Source: Megaustenia siamemsis (Eukaryota; Mollusca; Gastropoda; Stylommatophora; Ariophantidae). From it: a DNA stretch of 64,000 nucleotides. The stretch spans positions 7,930,521 to 7,994,520 of the forward strand of contig JAVIAB010000102.1 in the NCBI GenBank assembly GCA_032433765.1. Direction: 5' to 3'. Shown piece by piece: positions 40,785-52,634 of the stretch. The notes under the pieces were generated by a model. The model saw nothing but the letters and a program-made list of their open reading frames with translations. It searched no databases and was not told the DNA's origin. Both the position numbers and the translations under genes were made by a program. How positions within the stretch are numbered: position 1 is the stretch's first letter; each line of letters begins with the position of its first letter.

Positions 40785-42490
40785 TTATTATGATCTGAGT
40801 CATATACATAGTGAGTCATATACATAATGAGAACTTCAAACCTTTGTCATACTGAGTCATATACATAGTGAGAACTACAGACCTTTGTCATACTGAGTCA
40901 TATACATAGTGAGAACTTCAAACCATTGTCATAGTGAGTCATATATACATAGTAAGAACTACAGACCTTTGTCATAGTGAGTCATATACATAGTGAGAAC
41001 TACAGATCTTTGTCATAGTGAGTCATATACATAGTGAGAACTACAGATCTTTGTCATAGTGAGTCATATACATAGTGAGAACTACAGATCTTTGTCATAG
41101 TGAGTCATATACATAGTGAGAACTACAAACATTTGTCATAGTAGTCATATACATAGTGAGAACTACAAACCTTTGTCATAGTAGTCATATACATAGTGAG
41201 AACTTCAAACCTTTGTCATATACATAGTGAGAACTTCAAACCTTTGTCATAGTAGTCATATACATAGTGAGAACTTCAAACCTTTGTCATAAACATAGTG
41301 AGAACTTCAAACCTTTGTCATAGTGAGTCATATACATAGTGAGAACTACAAACCTTTGTCATAGTGAGTCATATACATAGTGAGAACTACAGACCTTTGT
41401 CATAGTGAGTCATATACATAGTGAGAACTACAGACCTTTGTCATAGTGAGTCATATACATAGTGAGAACTACTGACCTTTGTCATAGTGAGTCATATACA
41501 TAGTGAGAACTACAGACCTTTGTCATAGTGAGTCATATACATAGTGAGAACTACAGACCTTTGTCATAGTGAGTCATATGCATAGTGAGAACTACAAACC
41601 TTTGTCATAGTGAGTCATATACATAGTGAGAACTACAGACCTTTGTCATAGTGAGTAATATACATAGTGAGAACTACAGACCTTTATCATAGTGAGTCAT
41701 ATACATAGTGAGAATTACAGACCTTTGTCATAGTGAGTCATATACATAGTGAGAACTACAAACCTTTGTCATAGTGAGTCATATACATAGTGAGAACTAC
41801 AGACCCGTGTCATAGTGAGTCATATACATAGTGAGAACTAGCGACCTTTGTCATAGTGAGTCTTATACATAGTGAGAACTACAGACCTTTGTCATAGTGA
41901 GTCATATACATAGTGAGAACTACAGACCTTTGTCATAGTGAGTCATATACATAGTGAGAACTACAAACCTTTGTCATAGTGAGTCATATACATAGTGAGT
42001 CATATACATAGTGAGAACTACAGACCTTTGTCATAGTGAGTCATATACATAGTGAGAACTACAGACCTTTGTCATAGTTAGTCATATACATAGTGAGAAC
42101 TACAGACCTTTGTCATAGTGAGTCATATACATAGTGAGAACTACATACCTTTGTCATAGTTAGTCATAAACATAGTGAGAACTACAAACCTTTGTCATAG
42201 TGAGTCATATACATAGTGAGAATTACAGACCTTTGTCATAGTGAGTCATATACATAGTGAGAACTACAGACATTTGTCATAGTGAGTCATACACATAGTG
42301 AGAACTATAGACCTTTGTCATAGTGAGTCATATACATAGTGAGAACTTCAACCTTTGTCATAGTGAGTCATATACATAGTGAGAACTACAAACCATTGTC
42401 ATAGTGAGTCATATACATTGTGAGAACTACAGACCTTTGTCATAGTGAGTCATAAACATAGTGAGAACTACAGACCTTTTTCATAGTGGT
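40785..42490. repeat. 41-bp minisatellite with TGAGTCA cores
   Basis: About 40 units (CATAGTGAGTCATATACATA, GTGAGAACTACAGACCTTTG). Most units hold TGAGTCA. The array is 1.7 kb, with a few short-period variants near 41220-41320. Confidence 0.97.
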
Positions 42491-42735
42491 CTTGCCCACA
42501 GATTTGGGAACCTGTAACGAACATGCTGGAAATGGAGTGAGAGAAGTAGCTTATGTTAATCATTATGTTAATCATATTTTATATATATATAATTTTTTTT
42601 TAAAAAGAAAACACGAATGGTTAAACTGTGTGCATAAACATCGGCTGTCAGATATACCACAGTGAGCATGTGGGCTCAGTAATCTATATGATAAACATAC
42701 AACACACTGATGTTGCAAAATTGATAAGCTAGGAT
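42491..42735. other. No gene seen
   Basis: Spacer with an AT-rich run (about 42570-42605). Nothing supported. Confidence 0.5.
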
Positions 42736-42739
42736 CAAT

Positions 42740-43110
42740 GAACTAACCGAAAGACTGATTTCTTTTTCCTTCTCATTTACCTTACCAGGTCGAAAGAAGA
42801 TGTTGCAGTCACTTGCTCTTCTCTTGGCCTCTCCTGCAGTTATTCGTCTACCTTTCAGCTCCCCGTGGAGCACACGTCTTCAATAAACACTTTCCAAGCC
42901 TTAGTTTATTGCCATTCTTTTAAGACCGTTCCATGTCTTCCCCATCATTTTCATCTCTGCTTCTATCTGTCTTCTCCAAGAATTTCTTCCTCTTTGTCGT
43001 TTTTCCCTGGTAGACAAAAGGTGAGTCGGCAACCCGGACTCCTTACGGTTTTCTCCGGATGGCGTCATACATCTCTTAGACAAAGAGCCTTTATCTTCCG
43101 TGGATGGCGG
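42740..43110 (-). mobile_element. LINE-E/F 3' fragment
   Basis: The minus readings ITAGEAKRRASDCNIFF and NSWRRQIEAEMKMMGKTWNG, LKRMAIN match LINE-E (21868) and LINE-F (45447-45635, 47280-47640). Confidence 0.65.
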
Positions 43111-43179
43111 ATTTACTTTTATTCATTTCTTTGACTTGTCCATGTTTGTGAAGTTTCGTTCGGCTTATTTTTTTTACAG

Positions 43180-43290
43180 TACGGGATAGCCAGTCCCATG
43201 CCCAACCCTCCTTAGTCGTCTCTTACGAACATGCCTGGTAGGGAACAGCGTCACTATTCTTTACTTCCCTTTCGGCTCCAGCATCATACA
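43180..43290 (-). repeat. Dispersed repeat, same family as 945-1216
   Basis: GTCGTCTCTTACGAACATGC and AGCGTCACTATTCTTTACTT are the reverse of 966-1035. Confidence 0.5.
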
Positions 43291-43339
43291 GGCGCTCCTG
43301 CTGTTATGTTTGCTCGTAATTCTAATTAATATTCCATCA

Positions 43340-43955
43340 TGAGAAATCATGGGAATGCCGAGACTAAAAATCAATAGATATATAATGAATAATCGAAGAT
43401 ATGCTGGTGATATCATATTAATGGTAGAAAATCATGATGATATAATGCAACAGCTAAGAACAGAATTTGATCCAAAAGTAACAAAACGCACTATACTATA
43501 GGACAGATATCATCACTGCCCAACAAGAATCTTTACAAAGAATCTCCATTCCACTATTGTGCTATTAATCATAGAACTGGTTACTAGACTATCTGTAGAA
43601 ATGTGGAAATGTGGTTTTACAGAAGAATGTTGGGAATACCATGTACAATTAAGAAGAGTAATGAAAACGTTCTAAAAGAGGCCAACGCAAAAAGAGAGCT
43701 AATTTCCAATATTAGGAAGAAACAATCATCATTTTTTGGTCATGTAATGAGAAGAGAACAGCTGGAATATATTGTAACAACTGGGAAAATTGAGGGACGA
43801 AGAGACAGAGGGAAGCAAAGAGAAAAGATACCACAGCTTAAAGGAATGGCTTGGCATAAGGCCAACAACAGAAATGATAAATAACTCGAGATTGAAAGTT
43901 ATGGAGAGACATGAACACCTACGCCAGCAGGCCCGGTACTTGATGATGATGGTTA
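43340..43955 (+). mobile_element. RTE-A LINE, internally deleted
   Basis: RRYAGDIILMVENHDDIMQQ is a mutated YADD region (YAGD). After a large deletion come [20 protein letters not shown] and [20 protein letters not shown] to the terminal GATGATGATGG. Confidence 0.75.
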
Positions 43956-43959
43956 CTAG

Positions 43960-44410
43960 GCTAAAGATAGTTACAGTTAGTCGAAGGCCCCGGTATCAAT
44001 GGAAACGAATTAAAATTCATAATTGCTCAACCGCCCACGCCAGTGGAATCATCCGAATTAACATCTCGTTTCACTGAAGTATCCAAACAAAGAAAGTCAG
44101 CTGCAGTTCCCACCATAGCGGCCACAGCACACGTCAAAAGACATAAGGCGTAGCGGCATCGAAAATGAACGTAGCTGAAATGTCTTTCGTTATACGATAT
44201 CATCATTCATCGTTAACAATCTGAATATAGAAACGCGATCCGGATGAAAAACACAGCTCACGGTGTGCACAGAGCACTAAACTCAGCAGCCACAGCAACA
44301 AACCAGACTTTGAATATTAGGAAACTGCTACAAGTAAAACTTTTCAGACAGAGCCTCAACGGTTCTTTCCGCCTATCTGCCATATTGACCGGAAGTTCAG
44401 ACTAAAGAAC
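43960..44410 (+). mobile_element. Family R fragment
   Basis: ATTGCTCAACCGCCCACGCC, AGCACACGTCAAAAGACATA and ACAGCTCACGGTGTGCACAG match family R at 45935-46345 and its minus copies. Confidence 0.7.
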
Positions 44411-44655
44411 AATCGTAAATGTAATCAGCATCGAAATTAAACTTATTAAGTGCATGACAGGAAATCTATGTCTCTGCTAATCAACTAAATAAATATTGTG
44501 GATGGTTGTGTGACCCGTTCACAAGTCGAGAACCACTGACTCACAGGACTGTGGCGTGAGCAGTGTAACGTGAAAACCATTGACACTAATGGAAGGTCAA
44601 CGACACACTTTGCTCCGCATCATATTACCACGTTATAAACTTGCACTCTATGACT

Positions 44656-44659
<4 letters not shown>

Positions 44660-44712
<53 letters not shown>
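44660..44712. repeat. (CT)n microsatellite
   Basis: About 26 perfect CT dinucleotides. Confidence 0.99.
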
Positions 44713-44716
<4 letters not shown>

Positions 44717-44984
44717 TACATTTATTGTAACAGGTGCGATGCTGTGTCAGTCATATTCACAGTATTGATTATAATTTTTATTCTCATTGTTTGTTGGTTT
44801 AACACGAGGTTTTCCAACCTTTTTCGTTTCGTGGCTCACCTCCATTGTAGCCGAGTGCAAGACCCCCAGAGAAATAGAAACAATCTTAAAGCAAACTAGG
44901 AGAACTAAACTTAGAAAGTTATATGGCAAATATGAAACAGAAAAGGACAACTTAAATAAGAAGACAAATAACAATAAATGAATA

Positions 44985-45165
44985 TTATTATAGAGGGAAA
45001 CTAGTCAAACGTGTTTAGCTTTTCGTGCAAGGCGCTGTGCCAAGAAGTGCGGGTTCGATTCCGCTTAGGATCATACATTGTTCTTTGTTTTTTTTCTGTT
45101 GTTGATTATTTGTCATTTTTTCCGAGTGCTGTAAACATACCTCTTCATCTGAATTGATCAACTTA
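44985..45165 (+). mobile_element. SINE-C copy
   Basis: The tRNA-like part GCGGGTTCGATTCCGC (box B) follows CAAGGCGCTGTGCCAAG. The 3' part TCTGTTGTTGATTATTTGTC and GAGTGCTGTAAACATACCTC matches 51400-51524 plus 52131-52180. Confidence 0.6.
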
Positions 45166-45319
45166 AACAAGCTCAGCGGACATGCGTATACCAAGATATT
45201 CAGAGTCAGAAAAGGTGATTATGGTCTCAGAGAACATCTACACAAGATAGGGCTCAGTGACGTTGCAACATGTGACTGAGGAATATCCAGACAAACTCAA
45301 GAGCATACACTACAGGACT

Positions 45320-45660
45320 GTAGCACTTCCAACACCCTTCTTCTTCTTCTTCTTCTTCTTTCTTTCCTCATCTGCCTTTCAGCGTCGAGGGGAGATATAA
45401 TTTGCGGTCTTTTGCTCTTCTGTTCGCCTCTTCTTCTTTTACCTTTTTAGCTCCGTGGAGCATAGGTCTTCAACAACACTTTCCAAGTCGTTCTGTCTTT
45501 TGCCATTCTTTTAAGATCATTCCATGTCTTCCCCGTCATCTTCATCTCTGCTTCCATCTGTCTTCTCCAAGAATTCCTTGGTCTTCCTCTTTGTCTTTTC
45601 CCCTGGGGATTCCAAAAAGGGCCTGTTCTGTTCACCTCTGCTGCTGTTATATTTTCTAGT
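45320..45660 (-). mobile_element. LINE-F 3' fragment with (CTT)n
   Basis: The minus reading QGKRQRGRPRNSWRRQMEAE, MKMTGKTWNDLKRMAKDR is a LINE RT C-terminal tail. A (TTC)n run of seven units at 45340-45361 is the 3' end microsatellite. Confidence 0.7.
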
Positions 45661-45895
45661 GCTTCTAATATTCCATCGATTCATCTTTTTCGTGGTCGAC
45701 CCTTGGGTCTGGTGTTCTCACAACGTTTGCTGAAGGCTCGTTATGTTGTGTTTTGACCCTTCTGCCTTGTCACGTGGCCAAACCATTTTATCTGTTGTTT
45801 CCTTATATATTTTACGGCGGGGGCTATTCCTAGCTTTTTTCTCAGTTCTTCATTTCTGATCTTATCTCTCAGACTGATGATTTTCAACACCTTAA
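45661..45895 (-). mobile_element. LINE-E RT C-terminal fragment
   Basis: The minus reading [39 protein letters not shown]. Same block as 21895-22060. Confidence 0.7.
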
Positions 45896-45899
45896 GAGC

Positions 45900-46345
45900 A
45901 CAAATATGGCCCACAGAAACAACCCTACATGGCAATGGTTATTCGAAGGCCCTGGTATCACTGCAACGAATGGAAATCCATACTTGCTCAACCGCCTGTG
46001 CCAGTGGAACCATCCGAATTACCATCTCATCGAATATCCAAACAGAGAAAGGCAGCTGCAGTTTCCATCATAGCAAACACAGCACATGTCAAACGACATA
46101 AGGCGTATTATAGCACCGACAGTGAACGCATCTGAACTGTCCTTCGTAATACGATATCATCATTCGTCGTAAGCAATCTGAATGTAGAAACACCATCCGG
46201 ATGAATCACACAGCTCACGGTGTGCACAGAGCACTACTCAGTAGCTCCGACAACAAGCCGGACTTGAAATATGAGGAAACTGCAACAAGGAACACTTTTC
46301 AGACATTGTCTCAACGGTTCCCTGTCACCTATCCGTCATAATGAC
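45900..46345 (+). mobile_element. Family R fragment
   Basis: Same stretch as 43960-44410, with intact [17 protein letters not shown] block near 46270 and TTGCTCAACCGCCTGTGCCA near 45985. Confidence 0.7.
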
Positions 46346-46594
46346 CGGAACCGGATGGCAATTGTGATCTAATATAACCTAAACAACTTAGTCTGAGGTT
46401 GTATGGATCGTGTCTCGCCAATAATTAGACAAAACCACCTAGACAAGTCACAATAAGGCAGTAGCTGCAAGTTTCCTTGTGTGCTTGTTACCTGCCCTAC
46501 ATAACAAGTTATGGGGAGCCGGCGTTAACCTCAAATACCTTGTTTGTGACCCACGCTGGTATCAATGTCTAAATGAGTAGTAATAGCTGATTAC

Positions 46595-46680
46595 TGAAGA
46601 AGAAGAAGGAGAAGAAGAAGTAGAAGAAGAAGAAGTAGAAGAAGGAGAAGAGGAAGAAAGGAGAAGAGGAAGAAGAACCA
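46595..46680. repeat. (GAA)n microsatellite
   Basis: Imperfect GAAGAAGAAGGAGAAG run. Confidence 0.95.
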
Positions 46681-47225
46681 AGTAACTTGTGACAAACACC
46701 CCCCCCCCTCCTTTTTAAAAAATAAAGCCAATTAACGTGTAGACCAACCCCCACTCCAACCCCTTTTTAAAAAATAAAAGTCAATTAACGCGTAGACCAA
46801 CCCCCACTCCAACCCCTTTTTAAAACATAAAAGTCAATTAACGTGTAGACCAACCCCCACTCCAACCCTTTTTAAAAAAATAAAAGTCAAGCAACGTGTA
46901 GACCAACCCCCACTCCAACCCCATTTAAAAAAAATAAAAGTCAAGTAACGTGTAGACCAACCCCCACTCCAACCCCTTTTTAAAACATAAAAGTCAATTA
47001 ACGTGTAGACCAACCCCCACTCCAACCCCATTTAAAAAAAATAAAAGTCAAGTAACGTGTAGACCAACCCCCACTCCAACCCCTTTTTAAAAATAAAAAC
47101 CAATTAACGTGTAGACCAACCCCTCCAACTCCAACCCCTTTTTAAAAAATAAAAGTCAAGTAACGTGTAGACCAACCCCCACTCCAACCCCTTTTTAAAA
47201 TAAGACCAGGTTAGGTGTAGACCCC
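46681..47225. repeat. 53-bp minisatellite (ACCCCCACTCCAACCCC)
   Basis: About ten units: GTGTAGACCAACCCCCACTC, then the CAACCCCTTTTTAAAA area, then AAAGTCAATTAAC. Confidence 0.95.
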
Positions 47226-47274
47226 ACCTCCCCTTTGTTTAAAGAACAACAAAATTGACAATCATGAAGATACA

Positions 47275-47650
47275 GACTTTCATTAATGGATGCTTACCCA
47301 GAATAAAAGGATGGAAATGGCAGGACAAAGTCACTAACATAGAATTATGGAAATGTACCAGTCAAATACCAGTGGATAAAGAGATACAGTGAACACGATG
47401 GGCGCTGGATAGGACACCCACTGCGGAAGCAACTGAGAGTATTACACAACAGGCCCTTTTTTGGAATCCCCAGGGGGAAAAGACAAAGAGGAAGACCAAA
47501 GAATTCTTGGAGAAGACAGATAGAAGCAGAGATGAAGATGAAGGGGAAGACATGGAATGATCTTAAAAGAATGGCAAGAAACAGAACGACTTTGAAAGTG
47601 TTTGTTGAAGACCTATGCTCCACAGGGAGCTGAAAGGTAGAAGAAGAAGA
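47275..47650 (+). mobile_element. LINE-F 3' fragment
   Basis: The plus equivalent of 45320-45660: GKRQRGRPKNSWRRQIEAEM reading, then GAAAGGTAGAAGAAGAAGAAGG at the end. Confidence 0.7.
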
Positions 47651-47920
47651 AGGTGTAGACGCCAACTCCCTTTTCTCGCTGAACAAAAACTAATATCAAG
47701 TGCCAGGCCAACTACTTGTATCCACTAATCTGCGACACATTATCACAACAGCTAAATAGCCTGCGAATCCTTTCGACTTAAGTGTAGTAGTTTTACTCAC
47801 GCCATCACAAGTCAAAGATTTCTTCTTCATCGTTCCCCCGTTAAGTGACCGTGAATGCATTGTGTCGCTAGTTTGCGACAGGTCGAACTATTGCGCCTTT
47901 TGATGTGTCACATCCGTTTT
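47651..47920. other. No gene seen
   Basis: Short spacer between LINE-F and the next array; nothing supported. Confidence 0.5.
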
Positions 47921-48290
47921 TAGGATGAGTTGATTGTTTAAATGGCGTAACAGTTTTTAGGACGAGTTGATTGTTTAAATGGCGTAACAGTTTTTAGGAT
48001 GAGTTGATTGTTTAAATGGCGTAACAGTTTTTAGGATGAGTTGATTGTTTAAATGGCGTAACAGTTTTTAGGACGAGTTGATTGTTTAAATGGCGTAACA
48101 GTTTTTAGGATGAGTTGATTGTTTAAATGGCGTAACAGTTTTTTAGGATGAGTTGATTGTTTAAATGGCGTAACAGTTTTTAGGATGAGTTGATTGTTTA
48201 AATGGCGTAACAGTTTTTAGGATGAGTTGATTGTTTAAATAGCGTAACAGTTTTTAGGATGAGTTGATTGTTTAAATGGCGTAACAGTTT
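47921..48290. repeat. 37-bp minisatellite, very uniform
   Basis: Ten nearly identical units (GTTTTTAGGATGAGTTGATT, GTTTAAATGGCGTAACA). Only C/T and single-base changes separate the units. Confidence 0.97.
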
Positions 48291-48389
48291 TGCCCGGGCG
48301 GACAGATATTTTTGCCTACTCTTTTTTAAACTATAACAGGTGTTTCAACGTGCGCAGGGTGCACACCGAACTTCCTGTTTTTCGTCATT

Positions 48390-49230
48390 ATCCAAGAGGA
48401 CTAGACATCGGGTCTCATTACCAAGGGAGGACTAGACATCGGGTCTCACTACCAAGGGAGGACTAGACAATGGATGTCACTACCAAAAGAGGACTAGATA
48501 TCTGACGTCACTACCCAGAGAGGACTAGACATCGGACGCCACTACCAGGAGAGGACTGGACATCTGACGTCACTACCAAGGGAGGACTAGACATTGGATC
48601 TCACTACCAAGAGAGAACTAGACATCTGACGTCACTACCAAGAGAGGACTAGACATCTGACGTCACTACCAAGAGAGGACTAGACATTGGATCTCACTAC
48701 CAAGTGAGGACTATATATTGGATCTCACTACCAAGAGAGAACTAGACATTGGATCTCACTACCAAGAGAGGATTAGACATTTGGATCTCACTACCAAGAG
48801 AGAACTAGATATCTGACGTCACTACCAAATGAGGATTAGACATTGGATCTCACTACCAAATGAGGACTAGACATTTGATCTCACTACCAAATGAGGACTA
48901 GACATTAGATCTCACTACTAAGAGTGGACTAGACGTCGGATCTCACTACCAAGAGAGGACTAGACATATGATCTCACTACAAAGAGAGGACTAGACATAG
49001 GATCTCACTACCAAGAGAGGACTAGACATTTGATCTCACTACAAAGAGAGGACTAGACATAGGATCTCACTACCAAGAGAGACTAGACATATGATCTCAC
49101 TACAAAGAGAGGACTAGACATAGGATCTCACTACCAAGAGAGGACTAGACATAGGATCTCACTACCAAGAGAGGACTAGACATAAGATCTCACTACCAAG
49201 AGAGGACTAGACATATGATCTCACTACAAA
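48390..49230. repeat. 31-bp minisatellite
   Basis: About 27 units (CTCACTACCAAGAGAGGACT, AGACATTGGAT). Some units read TGACGTCACTACC and so carry a perfect CRE palindrome. Confidence 0.96.
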
Positions 49231-49239
49231 GGGACCTGA

Positions 49240-49345
49240 GCTACGAAGACACCACGAATTGGAAACAAATTCGCATGTGGTGGGTTTTGAACCACAAACC
49301 TTCTTCAAGCGATGGACGTTTTAACTCTAGACCACCCAGAACATT
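49240..49345 (-). mobile_element. SINE-D tRNA-like fragment
   Basis: The minus strand shows GGGTGGTCTAGAGTTAAAAC and a box B-like GTGGTTCAAAACCCAC. Confidence 0.45.
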
Positions 49346-49694
49346 GGGGAAAAGGGGGGGGGGGAGAGAAAGAAAAGAAAGAAAAAAGAAAAGAAAGAAA
49401 AAAAACTACATGACCGACGATTCTTTGCTGGTAAATATCCACTGTCGTCAGACCTTGCATAGTACTCGCTGTGTACCTCGCTACAAGGCTTTGTTTCTGG
49501 CGAGCCCCTCAATCCCTGTAAGGTATTCAGTGCCCGCTGTCTTTACCTCTCTTATTAGTATTCTTTTCAGTCTTTCTCTTGTCTGGTCTTGTTTTCTTTT
49601 GCCTACATATTCCCCACTCGAGGACTAACATTGCGATTATTTTGCTTCAGTTCCACATTTCCCGCTAAGTTTTAGAGTAACCGCGATGGTTACC

Positions 49695-50036
49695 ATCATC
49701 ATCACCATCATCATCATCATCATCATCAAGTACCATGCCTGCTGGCGTATGTGATCATGTCTCTCCACAACTTTTGATCTCGACAGTTATTTCTTTCTTT
49801 CTTTTTTTTTTTTTACTTTCTGCCAAGGCATTCTCTTAAGCTATCTGGTATCTTTTCTCTTTGCTTCCCTCTTTCTCTTCGTCCCTCAATTTTTCCAGTT
49901 GTCACAATATATTCCAGATGTTCCCTTCTCATTACATGGCCAACAAATGATGATTGTTTCTTTTTAATATTGGAAATTAGCTCTCTTTTTCGATCGACCT
50001 CTTTCAGAACATTTTCTTTACTCTTCTCACGATCGA
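49695..50036 (-). mobile_element. RTE-A LINE 3' fragment
   Basis: The minus reading [20 protein letters not shown] and [20 protein letters not shown] to an (ATC)n terminus at 49697-49727. Confidence 0.75.
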
Positions 50037-50305
50037 GCCGCGATAGCTCAGTGGTTAGTGAACTGGACCACCACGAACAAGGGGTAGGGTTCGATCCCAA
50101 CCGACGGCTTCCGGTTCACCCAGCCTTAAATGGGTACCGGATTTTTTTTCGGGGAAAGTAAAGCAGCACGGGCGTAATACCGACCACATTACCCCAAAAA
50201 TCATGTGCTGAAGGTCTGTAAAGTTTATGGTCACTAACACCATATTCCCTATACGCCAATTGGCGTGACGGAGGTACTTTACTTTTACTTTTACTTTTAC
50301 TTTTA
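50037..50305 (+). mobile_element. SINE-A, full length, 14-bp TSD
   Basis: Box A TAGCTCAGTGGTTAG and box B GGGTTCGATCCCAACC are intact. The 3' tail is (ACTTTT)n. CTTCTCACGATCGA flanks both ends (50023-50036 and 50306-50319). Best-preserved copy, probably young. Confidence 0.93.
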
Positions 50306-50467
50306 CTTCTCACGATCGACAAATGCGAGTAAAAAAAGACACTTTAAAAAGCATATCTTTAAACTGTTCTACAAAACATGTAAAATAGACATAAAGTGGA
50401 ATAACGCAGCAAAACCATTAGAGAAACGAGACAAACTACTACCCTTCGGCGAAAGCCTTCGTCAGCT

Positions 50468-50875
50468 ACACTATCATCATCATGTGTCATACCGGTTGGT
50501 GTAGACGATCCACAATTTTATATCTACAGTGCATCGTTTCATTTCTGTTATTGGCTGTTTTACCGTGCCATGACACCCAATTATCTAGCTTCTTCTCTCT
50601 TTGTCATCCTCGATTTATCTTTCCGTTTATATTACCAGTTGTAACCAAATATTTCAGCTTTCTACTTCTCATGTCTCCGAAAAATGTCGATTTTTTCTTT
50701 CTTATGTATTTTAGGAGCTTCCTTTTTGTGTTGTTTTCTTTGAAAATTTCCTCGTTGGTCTTTTTGGCTGTCCGGTGAACTCTGAACATTCTTCTGAGAA
50801 CTATCATCTGTGTGGCCTCTACTCGTCGTTTCATTTACATTGTAACAACTATAAATACAAAGACAGTTAGAAAAG
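50468..50875 (-). mobile_element. RTE-C LINE 3' fragment
   Basis: It matches 15018-15430: ATCATCATCATGTGTCATAC terminus, TACAGTGCATCGTTTCATTT, and GGCTGTCCGGTGAACTCTGA. Confidence 0.7.
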
Positions 50876-51002
50876 GCAAGCACTTATCTCAAAGAACTAA
50901 ACACAACATGGCGGAAGAGAAACACAGGCCGAAATCTGACGAAAAAGTTCTTATAAAAATAAGCTTACACTGCAGCCAATAATAATAATAAAAGTACAAA
51001 AA

Positions 51003-51257
51003 GTAGACTACCCCCGTCACGCCAAGTGGCGTATAGGGAATATGGTGTTAGTGACCATACATTTTACAGACCTTCGGTACATGGTTTTTTGGGGTAATGT
51101 GGTCGGTATTACGCCCGTGCCGTTTTACTTTCCCAGAAAAAATTCCGGTACCCGATAAAGGCTGGGTGAACCCGAAAGTCGTCGGTTGGGATCGAACCCT
51201 ACCTCTTGTCCTTTGTAGTCCAGTTCACTAACCACTGAGTTATTGCGGCTCCCATAA
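51003..51257 (-). mobile_element. SINE-A
   Basis: Minus copy with AATGTGGTCGGTATTACGCC and head AACCACTGAGTTATTGCGGC. AATAATAATAA on both sides may be the target-site duplication but is simple sequence. Confidence 0.88.
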
Positions 51258-51289
51258 TAATAATAAATTAATATTATTATAGAGAGAAA

Positions 51290-51524
51290 CTTCCGAGGCG
51301 ATAATCAGCGAATCAATTCAGAGGAAGAGGTATGTTTACAGCACTCAGAAAAAATGACAAATAATAAACAACAGGAAACAAAACAACATAATTTAGTTAG
51401 CTGAGTTGGCAGTGTTCCCTAGCGTTTGGTTTCTCGTGGCAAGGCGCTGTGCCAAGGAGTACGGGTTCGATCCTGCTTCGGACCATATATTTTTCTTTGT
51501 TTATTTTCTGTTGTTGATTATATG
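51290..51524 (+). mobile_element. SINE-C, left part
   Basis: GTACGGGTTCGATCCTGC holds a box B. An inverted piece (GAGGAAGAGGTATGTTTACA) of the same SINE lies at 51321-51395. Cut at 51524 by RTE-B. Confidence 0.65.
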
Positions 51525-52089
51525 TGGGGCATACTATAACCAATGATGGAAAATGTAAAATTGAAATAAACAAAAGAATAGGTATGGCAAAAAAGTAATT
51601 TTAATGCCATGAAAATATACTAACAACAAAACAAATATCAACAGGGCTGAAACTAAGAATGGCAAAATGTTGCATCTTCTCAATATTCCTATATGGTGCA
51701 GAAACATGGACATTAGACAAGAAAACAGAACAGAAAATTGAAGCCTTTGAAATGTTGATTTATAGAAGAATAGGTAGAATTGGATGGAATGAAAAGATAA
51801 CAAACGATGAAGTTTTAAAACAACTGAAAATAAAAAGAGAACTACTAAATACAATTAAGACAAGACAAATGAAATTTTTGGGGCATGTTAAAAGACACAA
51901 CAGCCTACTAAAAGTAATATTGGAAGGGAAAATACAAGGTAAAAGAGGCAGAGGCAGACCAAGACTAACATGGACGAGTAACATCAAAAGATGGTCAAGT
52001 CAATCTATGACAACCTGCACCATTAAAGCAAGAAACAGAGTAGAATGGCGATCTATGGTAGCCGACCTTCGTTGCGGAGAAGGCACTCA

Positions 52090-52130
<41 letters not shown>
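51525..52130 (+). mobile_element. RTE-B LINE inserted in SINE-C, 10-bp TSD
   Basis: A 144-codon frame (51659-52093, starting [20 protein letters not shown]) covers the RT C-terminus to DLRCGEGTQ. A (GAT)n tail follows. TGATTATATG flanks it (51515-51524 and 52131-52140). Best-preserved RTE-B tail. Confidence 0.88.
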
Positions 52131-52262
52131 TGATTATATGTCATTTCTTTCCGAGTGCTGTAAACATACCTCTTCCTCTGAAACGATTACACTGCAACCC
52201 AAGCCTTTTCAACTCATGGATATGTTCGGAGTGCAATGATGATGACCCACAAATAACTCAAT
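52131..52262 (+). mobile_element. SINE-C right part and family R 3' scrap
   Basis: GAGTGCTGTAAACATACCTC resumes SINE-C. 52218-52262 (ATGTTCGGAGTGCAATGATG) is the family R 3' terminus. Confidence 0.6.
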
Positions 52263-52634
52263 AATCTCTTACCTACTCCACATAAGGTTGCCAGGTCTTT
52301 CGTTTTTTTCCCTTAAGATTTACGTTTTTTCATTACATTTTACGGCTTAGGTTTTCTTCTATTTCCCGTAAATCGATTTCCTACGTTTTCTCTCGCATCC
52401 ACAAAATTATTGGATATTATTTTGAAATGCGAAGGAAATTGAAAGAAAGTTACTGCATTTTTATTATCACGGCTAACAAAGTTGTATTCATTTTTAATAA
52501 TAATAGGAAATGACGTGTCGTATTGGTAATGTTCTATTTATTATTACAAAATCAGAAAGTGTATTGTTTATGTTATGATATCACAATGTTTTCTTTGATA
52601 TGTTTCAATAGGTTCTGGTTGTGGGTAGCCTCAT
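52263..52634. other. No gene seen; possible DNA-transposon edge
   Basis: AAGGTTGCCAGG (52287) and CGGCAACCCTAAC (54178) are rough inverse ends that could bracket an element. No transposase seen. Confidence 0.3.
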
